Assembly (NCBI RefSeq): GCF_030463565.1 | Contig: NC_134649.1 | Span: forward strand, 35,055,044-35,119,043 | From: Pelecanus crispus | Taxonomy: Eukaryota; Chordata; Aves; Pelecaniformes; Pelecanidae | Reading direction: 5' to 3' | Length of the DNA: 64,000 nt | Shown: positions 1 to 12,900 of the stretch, one piece after another | Layout of the letters: each line of letters opens with the position of its first letter | Position numbering within the stretch: position 1 is the stretch's first letter | Translations under genes and position numbers: made by a program | Notes under the pieces: generated by a model | What the model was told of the DNA's origin: nothing | The model's input: only the letters and a program-made list of their open reading frames with translations | Database searches by the model: none

Positions 1-3000
1 ATTGTATTTCTGTTTCAGACTAATGTGCAGGGTGAGCCCGAAGTCAAATGTCCACTGGGATTTTAAGCTTAGTTCTTAACCCAGTTCAGAATGACGATAA
101 ATGAAAATGGCCAATTCTGCAACTGGCTTCACTGGTGTCAGAGCTAATTCTAAGTTTCTGCATGAACTCCTAGTCAAGACAAAACCTGGTAGGGACTGTA
201 CTAAGCAAGAACATTTAGTTTCTTCAATAAAGCCTTCTCTTTATGGGCATGAGGCAACGTTCACAGGACCAAATGGAAGAAATAATTTTCTTGTGATAAC
301 TAAGCATCAAAATTACGCACACACACACAGTGAAATGCAAATTGTATCTGCTGTTGTGAATGCAATTTGAGGAATGACTTAACAAAGAGCCACAATGACT
401 GGAGAGGAGTTGAGGGGCAGGAAAAACAGAGAAATAGTTAATTAACACTTCTGAAACCTTTTCATTGCTAACGAAAGTTCATTCATCTATGTGCCTTTAG
501 CTGGGAGACATTTTTCTGTTGAGATTTGGCTACACAATAATCTTGATTATTATGTCCTCCATTGTCCTTTACATGCAGTAATATCAAATACATGTAAACT
601 GAATGAGAATCTTGTTTATTGTGAGAAAGGGCGGAAAAAGAGGAGGGAAAACACAGACAGCATCTATTTTAACAATACTCTAAAATTGTTAGATACTCAC
701 GATAGATACTGATTAACAGCTGATGGAGAATTTAAACCCTGCAATTTTGATTTAACTCCCAGATTTAAAGACCTGCAGTCAATGGGAAACAACTGATGAT
801 ATGTCCAGATCACAGAGGTTGCTTGGTGGGACATTCCTGTGTTTGAAAAAAGTGAAAAATTCAGCCACAACAATTCAAAAATTGAAGGGATAGTGGACTG
901 ATCAGCCCTATTTTGGCATCCACTTCATTAACACTATTCACACTGATCGACTCCCTAACATAAATGAAACTACTTTTTGGAGAAAGGAGTGTTCATTGTG
1001 TGTAAAATTGCCAGAAAGAGACTCTTAAGGAACTAAAGGAATAGTTTAATAAAATTTTATTCTTCCTATGTGTATTTAACTGCTTTCTGTCTAAGCCTAT
1101 TTCTAAAGTTTTATTACTTCAGTTTTTCTGTACTAAATAACATTGATGAAGAAATGACGGGAAGTTCAGTAGTTGCTTCTTTTCTCAGATGTTTAATGGA
1201 TTTGTGCAGGGAAAAGCTTTTTCTAAAAGATGTCTTCAGGGAAATGTCTTTTACTTTCTCCGCAAATGTATATTGTTATGACCACTGAAATGTGAGTTTG
1301 GAAATGAGAGTAGGCAGTAGCAGATGAGGTACCATTACTGCTGTTTTGGGAACTGGAAGAAGATGTGATCACAAAGCGACAATTCCCTACTTTTTGGAAG
1401 TCTAATCACTATAGTCTTCTGGCTGTTGTAGTTTCAGGAGTAAAGGGAATTAAAGGCATGTTGTAGTTATATATGAAGAAGCTGTTTCTAGTTGGTTTTG
1501 CACTCAATGTGTGTCATAATTTTGGTAAAAATTATGTTTGAATATTATTTTATGAGAAGTATAATACATAAAATACATATTGTGTGATCTTTTTGAAATC
1601 AGTTTTACTTAGCTCAGCATGAATGTGCACAGATGTATTAGTTTGTATCTTCAGCATTGTGAGCGAAATGGCAAATTTAAGCACATGATAGAACCTCCCA
1701 GCCCACCATCATGATATCTTTCCCTCTCTTTCAATGCATTTTTTAATTGTAAGTCCTGCTGCCTCTGAATCGCTGATGCAGGCAGCCTCCAGAAAAGCCA
1801 TTAGCCATACCTTTAGCTGCAGGCACCTGCAAAAATCCCATTCATATCCTGAGTTCCAGAGCTGGGAACAAATTACTTCCCAGGCACCTGCCCCAAATGA
1901 ATTAGGCAATCATCATAGTAAATTTAGAAGATCTCTAAAGATAATCCTTTTAAAAAAAGGAGACAAAGACTAAACAAAGTACAATGCAGTGTAGATACTC
2001 TATAAATAAATCATGCATGACTCAAGTACAAACTTGCAAACCTACCAATGTCAAACAGTATTTTGTAACAGGCTGCCAGCCTATCAGGAAGGAAAGCTTA
2101 CTCAGCTGAAGAATCAGAAAGAAAGCTCTGAAGAAGATCTACGCCTTCTAGATGGAAACCTCTCCAACAATGGTAATTCAACATGAGAGAAACACCATCT
2201 CACAGCAAAGCTCTTATTATCTTTTTACAAATGTAAAGTTACTTTAACCTAACAGGGCACGCAGATACTTGTATTTTGTCATTCACAGCAGGTTGATTTA
2301 TGCTAACACTGCTAATTCTTTTGCTTCTTGTCTTTTGCTTCTGCTAGCTTAGCTGAATGAAATGATGTCTGTCTGAGACCTGTGCTTCTTGTAGTTTCTT
2401 GCACTGTTTGCTTCAACATATATGTTTAAATTACTTTGAATAGTTTCTTACGCTTTCTTATATACTTGGCTTTCTTAATGGGTAACTTGTTATACCAAAG
2501 TTTCACAGACTGGGACAAATATTTGATTGCTTAGCTGAAATGAAATGATTCAACGTAAAGGTGAAAAATTTCATTGCACCTTTCTAGAAGGTGTTCTGGT
2601 CAAGAGTTGACTTTCTTGTTTCCCTAGAATTTTTTTAATACATTCTGAAAAATCTTATAAAATCCAGGATTTGTGCTTTCTGGAAGATAAATATGTCTGC
2701 TTGTAATGAAACAAGGTTTCTGTTGAGATACTGATGCATTAATATAATGCGAAGGAAGGTCTGTATGTCTATCAGACTTCTATTGCATTTCCTATACTGA
2801 TCTATTAAAAAAAATGCTAATTTTTCTGCTTGAATTCATGACATTACTGAGCTTATTTATTTTTTGAAACTCAAAACACAAATCAAAGGAATTCAGGTTC
2901 AGTATAAAGAAGAAATTTCAGTGTCTTTGATAAAAATGCCACAGTCCCACCTACCCACTAACAGTCTTCCCTATTTTCATTAATAGCTTTTGAAGGTGTG

Positions 3001-3099
3001 GAGATGTATGGACCATTAATTTGTGCCTTGGAAAGATGTTGAAAGAATGATTTTCACTTAACAGTGATTCTACATGACAGTACACAAAGTATAGAGCTG
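1..3099. other. Upstream intergenic DNA, no gene seen
   Basis: AT-rich sequence. The open frames in it are short (under 90 codons), have no recognisable domain, and overlap on both strands as expected by chance. No tRNA, CpG island or clear repeat was recognised. Confidence 0.6.
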
Positions 3100-3680
3100 T
3101 AGATTTTAAAACCGTAAGAGACCATTGTGACTGTCTATTTCGATCTATGTAGTTTTATGAATGAATCATTGTATCACATCCAACAGCTACAACTGAAAGA
3201 GAACTGAGCTTTTAGAAAAACATCCAACTTTGATTTGAAGATTTTCAGTGATTCAAAGTCCCTTGCAGGCCCACAGTATACACCTTCTTCATAAGGTACA
3301 TCAGACAATTTTTAATACATTGTATGCCACACTGCTGTTATCCTGTTTTAGTAATCAAAAGGACAGGTCAAATACCATAGAGAAGTCTAAATGTAATACA
3401 TTAATGAAGTTATTTTATCAAAACATCTCAGTCTCAAAAGAAAACAGTAGCGAGGTGGCCTGAAAGATTTATTTTCCATTGCCCTGTGTTGACTTGCATG
3501 AATAATATTACCTTCCTTTAATTTTTTGTTATTTAAAAATTCCAGTGCTGGCTTTTCTATTATTTTCCCCAGGATCGCTGTCAGGCTGACAGACCTATAA
3601 TTACCTTGGTCTTTCCATTTACTCTGTTCAAATTTGGCACAATTTAGCTTTTTTTTCTGTCAAGCTGAATTTTAGTATTG
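3095..3680 (-). mobile_element. Old CR1-like LINE remnant, internally deleted
   Basis: Two blocks read as one decayed non-LTR retrotransposon on the minus strand. At about 3,440-3,660 the minus-strand translation contains NYRSVSLTAILGKIIEK followed by ASQH, which matches the start of the LINE reverse transcriptase domain (usual form NYRPVSLT...GK.ME....QHGF). At about 3,100-3,290 the sequence resembles the 3' part of CR1-L-type elements known from turtles, crocodiles and birds, with the recognisable stretch around 3,213-3,250. The order RT then 3' end on the minus strand fits one copy that lost most of its RT and downstream sequence. The frame is broken and Gly and Phe of the QHGF motif are not conserved, so it is inactive. 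Family assignment is from memory. Confidence 0.65.
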
Positions 3681-6483
3681 AATTATCCTTCCAAGCTAGG
3701 GAATTGTCCTTGGAATTCTTAAAAATAATAACTGACACTGTATTGTTCACATCATGAGACCACCAGCATATGTCGTTGAGATATAAAACTGTTTTCTAAG
3801 TAATTAAGCTTTATATCTAAAAAAACCCAACACCTGTAGCAGTGGAGGACAACTTAAAATATGATACCTTTTTTTTAAGAATTAACTTTGCTGGAGTAAG
3901 AATTTGAATACTTATTCTCTTGAAGTGTTTAATTCAGTGGTCACTGAGCATAGGATGACTTTGCAGAGCTGGAATTTCTGCACACAGAAGTGCAAGCTGG
4001 GATGATAGGTTGTATTACTACTTAAAGATTTACAATAGTTTATTTAGATGTCAAATGATGACCAGTTAAAACAGGGAAGGACCATCTTGCTAGTTATTAA
4101 GTAATTCACAAGAGCAAATTAATCTTCAGGAGACGTCAAGATCATCATGGGTTGATTATGAATTCAGAATGGCCCTTCAAGAGAGCATTCCTGTTTACCA
4201 AAGTACTGCACTACATTTTTAAATATCAAAGAAGTAAAAGACACTTCAGGGCTTTTCTGGAATGGCCACATTAATTCTTTCTTTGTTGCAGAGACACAAA
4301 CAAAATCAAATGTTAGGTTTTAGTAGTGCTTAAAGTAACTATATCATCATGGATGGTGAATAAAGTCTTTACATTACTAAAGCTCTGCAAAGGAAAAAGG
4401 AAAAAAATTGTTTAGGAAACTTTTTTAAATTAATATGCTAGTATCTTAGATTTCTCTGAAGACTTCCAGAGATTTACTTCTTTAATACTTTACGTCTCAT
4501 AGAAATAGTAGATGATGATAAAAACTAAGTTCTAATGTTTCTCCTGGCTGCAACTTCATTGCCAAAATACCATGATTTGAAGACTGTTTTGCCATTAGAA
4601 AGTATTATGCTATTCAATACGATGTAGTTTCCTGAAGATTTGTTGGTTTATCTTCACAAATTTGTTTCTATATATGTCCATTTTATTTCAGTGCCCATTT
4701 TAATGGCTTTAAGTTATTGTAAGTTACTTCAATAGTATTACATAATTTTTCACAATTTTATTCTATTGTAGCGGTATTTAACTTTTTCATTCTCCTTTTC
4801 CATGAAAGATCACTTAATATTAAAATGTGCCATTTTCATCTCTTTAGGTAATAAGTTTTGCCATGGTTTATTTTATTTACAACTAGTTTTAGTAGTGATT
4901 CTATTGCAATCCAATGTATATTTCATAGTGTGTAGAATCTATTGTGACAAATCTTATGTAACAGATTCTTTGATATAAATAAGACTATTAAAATATGGAT
5001 CTGAATTCTGCCTGCTTGTACACTGATTTGATTGCATTGTCACTGGCTTGCTATCTAACATCAGTGAGTTTTCTTCCATTTAATCTTTATGACATTGCTG
5101 GAACAGTTTCTGCAGCAAAAAGTTAAGTCCTAATGCTCTTGAAATTGAGAGCTCCCTCTGGTTTCACTAACTCCATGATTTTATCCTAAATGCATAACCT
5201 TTCCTGATGTTGATAAAATCAATATAAAGCAATGAAGGCTACTGTGGGGTGCCCACAAATAATGAGATTGATTGCAATTAAAATTCAGTCTAATACAGAC
5301 AATTAGTGTTGTGCTTACATGGGATGCAAGCCTACTGAAACCTTATTCTTTGGTTTCATAAGCACATACATAAACCTTTGCGCTGGCTGTCATTGCAAAG
5401 GTGAATTTTGGCCTGATGGAATGGATGTCTTCAATGGCATTTTGCCTGCTTGCTCCAGCAAAACACTTGGCTCCAAGTTCTGTGTTGCGTGTGATTGCTC
5501 TGTAAAGCAATTAGCTAACTAGCCTTGTTCTTAAAGCTATGCTGACATCAGCAATGATGGTGGTGGCCAACGAGTTTTGGCATGAATCTAATGTAATGTC
5601 ATCACATAGAGCATCCATAGAAGTTTTAGTACAGCCTGAAAAACGGCATAGTGTAGGCTGTTAGGGAAAGGTTAGTAAGTAGGTAAGAACCATATCCACA
5701 GACATTTAAATTAAGCAGCATTCAGTGACCTAAAGGGGAAAAAACCACAAGGTTGTTTGAATGTGCATGTAGAAAGACAGGCATTTACAGAGCAAAAGCA
5801 ATGCAAATTGCATAGCGGTGAGTTAATTTAGTGTGCAAAACCTAGGCAGAAGTGTTCTGAATCTGATGAAGAGAATAGTTGGATAAAATGCATTTTGCAG
5901 CCTATTTTGGCAGTTCTTAGGCTTCAGACATCAGTTCAATAACCTCTTCACGGCAGAAAATGTGTTAATTAATCAAAGAAAGTAAACAGTGTTACTGCAT
6001 ACTCGGGTGTAGAGACGCCAAGAAGGCACTAGCTTCTCTCTTTTTCTGCGGTTGAGTAAATTACTTGACACAAAAGGCTTAATTAAACTAACTTTAAGTT
6101 GCAACAAAATATTATGTTCTTTAATTTTGTCTGATAATATCTTTTGAATCTAAGAGGGTCAGTGAGTTCCTTCCTTCATGGTGCTAAATCTAGGGCCAGT
6201 GATTTGATGCAGGATGGGCCTCCTGACCTTTTATACAAAGACCTGGTAGAATATAAGGTAAATACCCTGGTGTGAAGGTCTTCCAGCTTTGGGGTTATTT
6301 TACAGTGCTGAAATAGGGCTCATGACTGATCCTGAAATACCCATTCTTTCAGATCTGCCATCAGATTTTAATAGAATTGATCTTAAGGTTTCCCTGACAT
6401 TGTGAATATGGGTGCTGCCCCTCTTCAATGGTTCTGCCTAAGTAGTGAGACCCTAGTTTCTGTGAAAAAACAAGGACAGAAAC
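3681..6483. other. Upstream intergenic DNA, no gene seen
   Basis: AT-rich, with no ORF over 70 codons, no recognisable domain and no obvious repeat apart from short A/T runs. Confidence 0.55.
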
Positions 6484-6505
6484 GGGGTGGGGTGGGGTGG
6501 GGGGG
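6484..6505 (+). repeat. (GGGGT)n tract, potential G-quadruplex
   Basis: Three GGGGT units are followed by a run of seven G. Four G-runs of at least four, separated by single T, meet the usual intramolecular G-quadruplex pattern with one-base loops. It stands alone in AT-rich DNA about 11 kb upstream of the CACNA1D promoter. Confidence 0.8.
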
Positions 6506-7900
6506 TTGCATACTATTGTCTCAGATTGACTTCACTTCAAAGTAATGGAAAATGAAGTTGCAAACATCCTACATTTTCAAAGGTTGACCCACTGTGGATT
6601 GCTACGGAATGCTTTTTATTTCTTCCTAATGCTATACATGGTTACTGATTTTGTGCTTTCCTCTTGGTAGGATCACTCTGGCCGCTCAGGTTATAATGAG
6701 TCATCTCTGCTTTCCTAGCTGTTTCAGATTTGGTTTCTGAAGGCTGGAATAACATTCACTTACGTTTGCATTCATCTTGAGCTCTTTCTGCAAAATCACT
6801 GTTAAAGAGTCACTGTTTGAAAATTTTTTTCAAGTATATTTGTCACAAATAATCTAGCCTCACAGCTTCTCTGTGTTATTGGTTATTCTAGATGGTACAA
6901 AGTTTAGCTCTTATATTATTGCTCTTAAAATCTTATTTTTACAGAATCCTCCTCTGGAAGTTGTGTTCTGTTTTCTGGCATTTCACTTTTCTTCCATGCA
7001 TGGATATTGAATAGAAGTGTGCATTTACATTTCTAGCTTTATCTTGTTGTTTTGTTAAGTCCTCTCATGCACTGGTTCTGTTAACACCTCAGTAGCTAAT
7101 TCCTTGTTGATCTGCACATCACTTAAATATTTTGAGATCCTTTATTGTTTTTCTTCCCTTTCTGAGCAATCTTCTCACTTTGTCAATTCTGGCAGTCTTG
7201 AACAGTGCTGTTGTTGGCTTTGGGGTTTTTTTATAGCCTTTCAGTTTCAGTTCATAATTCTCTTAATCCTCTTCAGATTTCATGTTCTTATGTATGTCAT
7301 ATACCCTCTATTTTTCCTCAAGAGCTCTTCTGACATTCTTAGTCATCCACATCAGTCTTATCCTTCTTTTATGCCTAGAATAGCCGATCTTGCTCATGCT
7401 CTCACAATCCCTCGACCTCCCTCCCTTTCCCCAACTCCTGTTTAGCACTGGATGTGGCTGGATTGAGAGAAATACCAGATCTCATGGAAGTCAATGATAT
7501 TGAAGTGTCTGCGTATTTAGGGGAAGCATTGATGTTTAGCTTCAGTGGTTCTGAGTCAGCCTTTGCCCCCAGGCCACTGCTGCATTGCTGGCTTATTTGA
7601 ACAGCAGAGAAGGTGGTGCTTGGTGATGCAACAGGCACAGACTGAACAGGCACAGATTTTGCTTGCCAAAAGGTAAATCTGTATGGAAGCAGGATGCTTA
7701 GGCAGAGGTAAAAAATAAACTTAAATTGCTGTGTTTGTCAGATAATGTGCTGAATTTCTAGGAAGCCAAAGAAAGTCCTTCTGTAGAGTGTATCAGCTAA
7801 TGCATGGCACGTGGTTTTAGTGTAGGCACCTGTGTATCAGAGTATCTGTTTTCTATACACATACTCCAACCCCAAACCTTCATATTCGAATATAATTTAA
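6506..7900. other. Upstream intergenic DNA, no gene seen
   Basis: No gene is supportable. A 113-codon + strand frame (7,104-7,445) has a pyrimidine-rich, low-complexity translation without a recognisable domain and is taken as a chance ORF. Confidence 0.5.
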
Positions 7901-7905
7901 GTAGT
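7901..7905. repeat. Left 5-bp target site duplication of the LTR (GTAGT)
   Basis: Directly abuts the TG terminus of the LTR and is repeated exactly at 8,475-8,479 after the CA terminus. Confidence 0.85.
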
Positions 7906-8474
7906 TGTCCTGGTTTCGGCTGGAATAGAGTTAATTTTCTTCCTAGTAGCAGGCACAGTGCTGTGTTTTGGATTTAGGATGAGAAGAATGTTGATAACAC
8001 ACTGATGTGTTTAGTTGTTGCTGAGTACTGCTTATGCTAGCCAAGGACTTTTCAGCTTCCCATGCTCTGCCAGGTGCACAAGAAGCTGGGAGGGGGCACA
8101 GCCAGAATAGTTGATCCAAACTGCCCCAAGGGCTATTCCATACCATATGATGTCATGCTCAGTATAGAAACTGGGGGGGGGGTTGGCCGGGGAGCAGCGA
8201 TCGCTGCTCGGGAACTGGCTGGGTATCGGTCGGTGGGTAGGGAGCAATTGCATTGTGCATCACTTGCTTTGTATATTATTACTATTATCATTATTATATT
8301 GTTATTATTATCACTGCTATTTTACTTTATTTCAATTATTAAACTGTTCTTATCTCAACCCAGGAGTGTTTCTCACTCTTACTCCTCCGATTCTCTCCCC
8401 CATCCCACCGGGGCAGGGGGAGTGAGCGAGCAGCTGCGTGGTGCTTAGTTGCTGACTGGGGCTAAACCACAACA
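7906..8474 (+). mobile_element. Solo LTR of an avian endogenous retrovirus
   Basis: A 569-bp unit begins with TGTCCTGG and ends with CACAACA, giving the TG...CA termini of retroviral LTRs. It is flanked on both sides by the identical 5-bp duplication GTAGT (7,901-7,905 and 8,475-8,479). A TATA-like TATAGAAA lies near 8,163 and an ATTAAA polyadenylation-type signal at 8,338-8,343, so the LTR reads along the + strand. No gag, pol or env sequence lies next to it, so it is a solo LTR left by LTR-LTR recombination. The 5-bp duplication suggests an ERVL-like (class III) origin. I recall near-identical LTRs from many neoavian genomes but cannot name the library entry. An ATT-rich stretch (about 8,275-8,340) lies just before the poly(A) signal. 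Confidence 0.88.
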
Positions 8475-8479
8475 GTAGT
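8475..8479. repeat. Right 5-bp target site duplication of the LTR (GTAGT)
   Basis: Exact copy of 7,901-7,905. The match indicates an undisturbed single insertion. Confidence 0.85.
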
Positions 8480-11400
8480 GTTTCTGATGAAGTTATAACA
8501 TTGAAATATTGTATCTGAAAACAGAATTAGAATTGAAGGATGGAGAAAAAGAATATTTCACATGGGTTTACAGTGTAGACTACTTGACAAAAATCCAGCC
8601 TACTGAAAGCATTCCTGTCTATTTTTATATAGCTTGATTCCCCATGTTTTCTAAGTAGTTTAACAGCTTATTATTCTAAAAAATATGTTCACAACAACCC
8701 TTTTATGAAGTCCCTATTACATTTGCTCTCTCCATAGTTCTGAAGCTGTACCTCACAGGCATCTCAGCACCATGCCTCACTGCCATCAATGAGGAACATT
8801 TTAACGCCTCATTATAATAAGCTACTCCCTAACCAGAGTGAGTGTTCATGTGTGGGCATATGTATGTTGTGTGTACCTCAGTACCTGCCTGCAGTGTGTT
8901 TCCAGGTGAGATCTACTGTTCAAGAATATGGGCAGCAGGAAAGTCAGCATTAGCCTTCTTTTCTTGTATCAGATACTAAAAGTAGTAAAAGATCTGTGAT
9001 CTTTTTTTTCTTGTTGTTGTCAAAACTGCCTGAAATATTTGAGCTCTTTTTTCTCCTTTCCACTCTGAAAACATTCAGCTACAATTTGTTCTTCAGTTAG
9101 AACTGCTCTGTGGAGAGATGGCACTGATGGAAAGAAGTACTTTGTAGATGTCTTTACATTCTGGCAATCCAGGACTACATCTAGGGGCTAGTGTAATATC
9201 TGATATACACTAATTTACCTTGGAGACTCTTCAAGTATATGCCTCACTGCAAGGTGCTAAGAAACTGTATCGTTAGCCAGAGATCTCCTTGGCAAAGGTC
9301 ACAATCATTTCTATTTCCATTGAGAACACCATGTACTAAGGGCTAAAACAGTTCTGAGGTTCCTCTGAGACATCAAAACTTCAAAAATAGTGATGGTTGA
9401 GACAAAGTCTTTGCTAGGATTTTTTAAATAATTGTGTTGGTCTCTTTCAACTTTGCTTAAACCTTGAATTTTTTATCAAAATTGTGCTGGAATTTATGAA
9501 AGACTGTGTGACATACAAGGTACAGCTGTAACATGCCCACATTGTGTGACTTTAGAATATGATTCTGTATGTGTAGGGTACTCAAATGTGGTTTATATTA
9601 CTAGGTACCTATATTAGCTATAGTAGCTCTCAGGGAGCATGCTAAACATCATTTCTCTCTCATCAAGTGTTGTTCTACCCACTGTATAGTACACAAAGTA
9701 GGTCAAAATGTGCTACAGTTAAGCAGAGCTCTTAAACCTAAATCAACTTAATCTAAATTGAACTTCTAAGTGAAATTCACCATTTGGTTTGTTTACAATT
9801 TTCTAAATTCAGTATGAGACAAGAGGAAGCAATCTGTATCTTTAGAGAATTAAAATATGCCCATAAATAAGCTCAATCACTGGCCTTTGTACAGAACAAA
9901 ACAAAAATAACCCCATATACTAAATCAGCTAGAAGCTGAAAATAAATTTTGAGATTGTAGTCTATGTTGTTGTCTGGTTTGTTTTTTTTTTTTTAACTGT
10001 GTATTTATATGGAACAGCAAACACAGATTATGCCTTAGTAATTTTTATGGCTTCGGCATCTGTCCCTTTGCTTTTATTCACATATTTTCATAGCCGTAAT
10101 CTCTAGTTTCTTATTTGATGAGGCAAACCTTTCAGATGCAGAAATGGATAAAAATCTTGCCGAGTCTAGTGAGAGTCATTTTCAGGAATAATCCTTTTAT
10201 TTGACAGGAAATAAAGACCCCAGGGGAAAAAAAAAAAAAAAGCAGCATGCATATTAAATGACTGAAGATATTAGTGTCCAATGTTTTCATAGCTAGGTTT
10301 CTGCATAAAGAAATGCTTGGAGAATTGCTCTACAATAGCAAACTGGAAAAGCCCCAAGCCATAATCCACCTGAGTCTAAATTTTATCTTGCATGCATAAT
10401 AGAGCTTTATTGTGTTTGAAATTGCAGAGTATGTTGACAGGTCTGTCAGCTATCTCAAGCAGATATCCATAATGGGATACACCCCCTTCATCGGGAAACG
10501 GCACCCTACTTTGAGATGTCAGTTCCATGGTCATTGAAAGGAGCTTTACACATAAGTTCAAAGCTGTAAGTGAACTGCATCAACAAGCCAACTGTGTGAG
10601 GCAGGTGATTATAGAATATTGAGATTTGGCTGCACTCACTGCTTTTCAATTAGTTTCAAGGGCATGCAGAAGAAAGCAAAAGTGTGACAGAATTTGTTAG
10701 TTGTTTTAGAAATATTAATATGATGCAAACCTGGAATATTTCCATTAAATTAAATACATCATAGCACATCCTCATTTGACGTGCTTGGGCAGTGGTGTCT
10801 CTGATGAAAAGAAAACAATCCCCAAACCCTCTCAGTAACAAACTGTATCCCACAATCACCTTTTGATAATTGCACCTGCTAGCTGAAAAACATAAAGAGA
10901 GAGTCCATTGTGCCCTAAAGAAATTTTGTTATTTGCAGCTACTCTATTACTGATTGAAAGCTCCTCTGTTGCCTTGTCTACTACTAGCGTGACCCCTCAA
11001 TGCTTTTCTATAGGGATTTGTTTCCCTAGTCTATTAAGCTGGTCTTTGTATTGTCAAGAGCTACACAGTGAAGTCATATGATATGAAAGGATATTTACTT
11101 TGCTTCCTTATTTATGCTTTTGTCCTTTCAAACTCTTTGAACTGCAGTGAAAACGCAGTTGTCAGAAATTTGACCTAACGTGGTTCTGTGTTTTGTTGAA
11201 TGTCACCATAAAGACAGGAAGAAAAATTTTTGCTAGGGTAGCAATCTTGACATCCTACAGCTTTCAGAGAGACAGGGAAAGGAATTTTTGAACAATATGC
11301 AACTCATTGATGTGTTTATGTATCCATAAAAACAAAGACTGAACATAGATACGAGATGTTCATGTTAAAGCCAAAGATGGGATCTTTACATGACAGTCTC

Positions 11401-12559
11401 CGTTCTACCTAGTGAGGTACTTTAAAAATGATTGTCATATCATCTACTGTTGAGATTATACCACAACTTATAAAATATTTAATAACTGTAATCCTTTACT
11501 TCTGTGAGTAATGCAGCTCATTGGATCTACTTGCAAGAATGTCGAATTTTAAAGAAAAAAGGCTTTAAAAGCTTGCTCCAGATCTGAAAACCTAGACTTG
11601 CATTTTACTTCAGTAGAATTTTATATTTTTTCCCCCATTCTCTAATGCAGTTGCTGTGACTCCTCCCTCATTCTATAGGCCTGTGATTTTCTTACTATCT
11701 GTGGTTCCTGTTTCAGTGTGGGATGCCAATACCAACAAAGAGACATGAGTATATTTTCTCCAGTAGATACCAATTAGCACGGGTAGAAAGCTTTCTTCTT
11801 ACAGTTGTTGTTAGCTCCTACTTACTCTAAAACTTGTTTGTCCTTACTGCTAGCCCTCCTTGTTGTGAAATAGGTACAGGCAAATCCTGCACGCCTTTGC
11901 TGCAATAGAATTTTGCCTTCCAACACAAAAAGTTTGGAATACATTTTGTGTCATATCCATTGCTGAATATATAAATGAATTAATCAGATGAAAAGATAGA
12001 TATTTACTGTCAGTTTCTTGCTGTAAGTGTAGGCTGTCTCGCACACTATGTAGTGTGTATTCCTATAAAAGGAAGAAAGGATCATGTGAAACTGTGTCAT
12101 GATGCAGCCCCAGAATGAAGTAGGACATTTCTTGACCTTGGTGTGCTCAACTGTGCAGCTGTAGTCCTCTTTAAGAGCTACCTTTGATGAGGAATGCCTC
12201 TCGGAAGTGATTTTAAAAATCTATTTGGGAAAGATTCTGCAGAGAAGTTTGCTAAATTCATGTTTCCTGTATCTGCAAGTGAGAAACATTTTTTGAACCC
12301 CAAGCAACGTGTTGTGTTTAGTAACTGGAGCAGAGACAGGTAAACTTGAGAATTTTATTTCACTCTGTACTCTGCTAGATGTTAAAACCCATGAATTTTT
12401 ACTTACTCCCTAATCTCTGTGAGTGTCAGTTTCTTAACACAGAGCTAATTAATTTTACTTGTTCTGGCAAAAGTACTTCCAGATACCACAGCAGAACAAG
12501 TTGGTTTAAAAGCGCAAAGTAAGTTTACATTTGAAAGGATGCATTTGTGCTTTCATAGG
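8480..12559. other. Upstream intergenic DNA, no gene seen
   Basis: AT-rich with short chance ORFs only. Homopolymers include T13 at 9,982-9,994 and A15 at 10,227-10,241. Confidence 0.55.
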
Positions 12560-12900
12560 AGAAATGAAGGGGCTTCGCAGCCAGAGCAAGGACTCCCGCC
12601 CGAACGTGTATTTTCATTTGGGCTGGGCTCCACTCGGGAGCAGTGCTTGGGCAGCGCCTTGGGTGGCTCCCACAGGGTGCAGTGGGAGAAGCTCCCTGGG
12701 CTGGAATTCCCACTTGACGCTGTCGGACCCGGCCACCCCCTCTCCTGCTGCCTCCCATGGCGCCCGCCGAGGGCTGGTGCTGCCTGGCTGTTGTCCCCTG
12801 CAGTTGCCGTGGGAGAGCCCACACACAAAAGTGTTTGCTTCTGTCTAAAATCTGTGCAGTTTTTAGTAGTCTTCCAGCCTCCGGTGCGGGGTTTTGAAAC
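12560..12900. other. Isolated GC-rich, CpG-containing patch
   Basis: About 330 bp is clearly richer in G+C than the flanks and carries roughly 15 CpG dinucleotides counted by eye, in DNA that is otherwise CpG-poor. Overlapping ORFs of 105-157 codons on both strands are a by-product of this composition; none shows a recognisable domain. A pyrimidine-rich tract ending CCCCTGCAG near 12,802 resembles a splice acceptor on the + strand. It could be an exon of an unannotated transcript, a distal regulatory element, or a fragment of an unrecognised repeat. Function unknown. Confidence 0.4.

Noticed and set aside
8062-8448. 128-codon ORF in the LTR
   Set aside because: Lies within the solo LTR and reads through its ATT-rich stretch. 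LTRs of this type carry no gene here.
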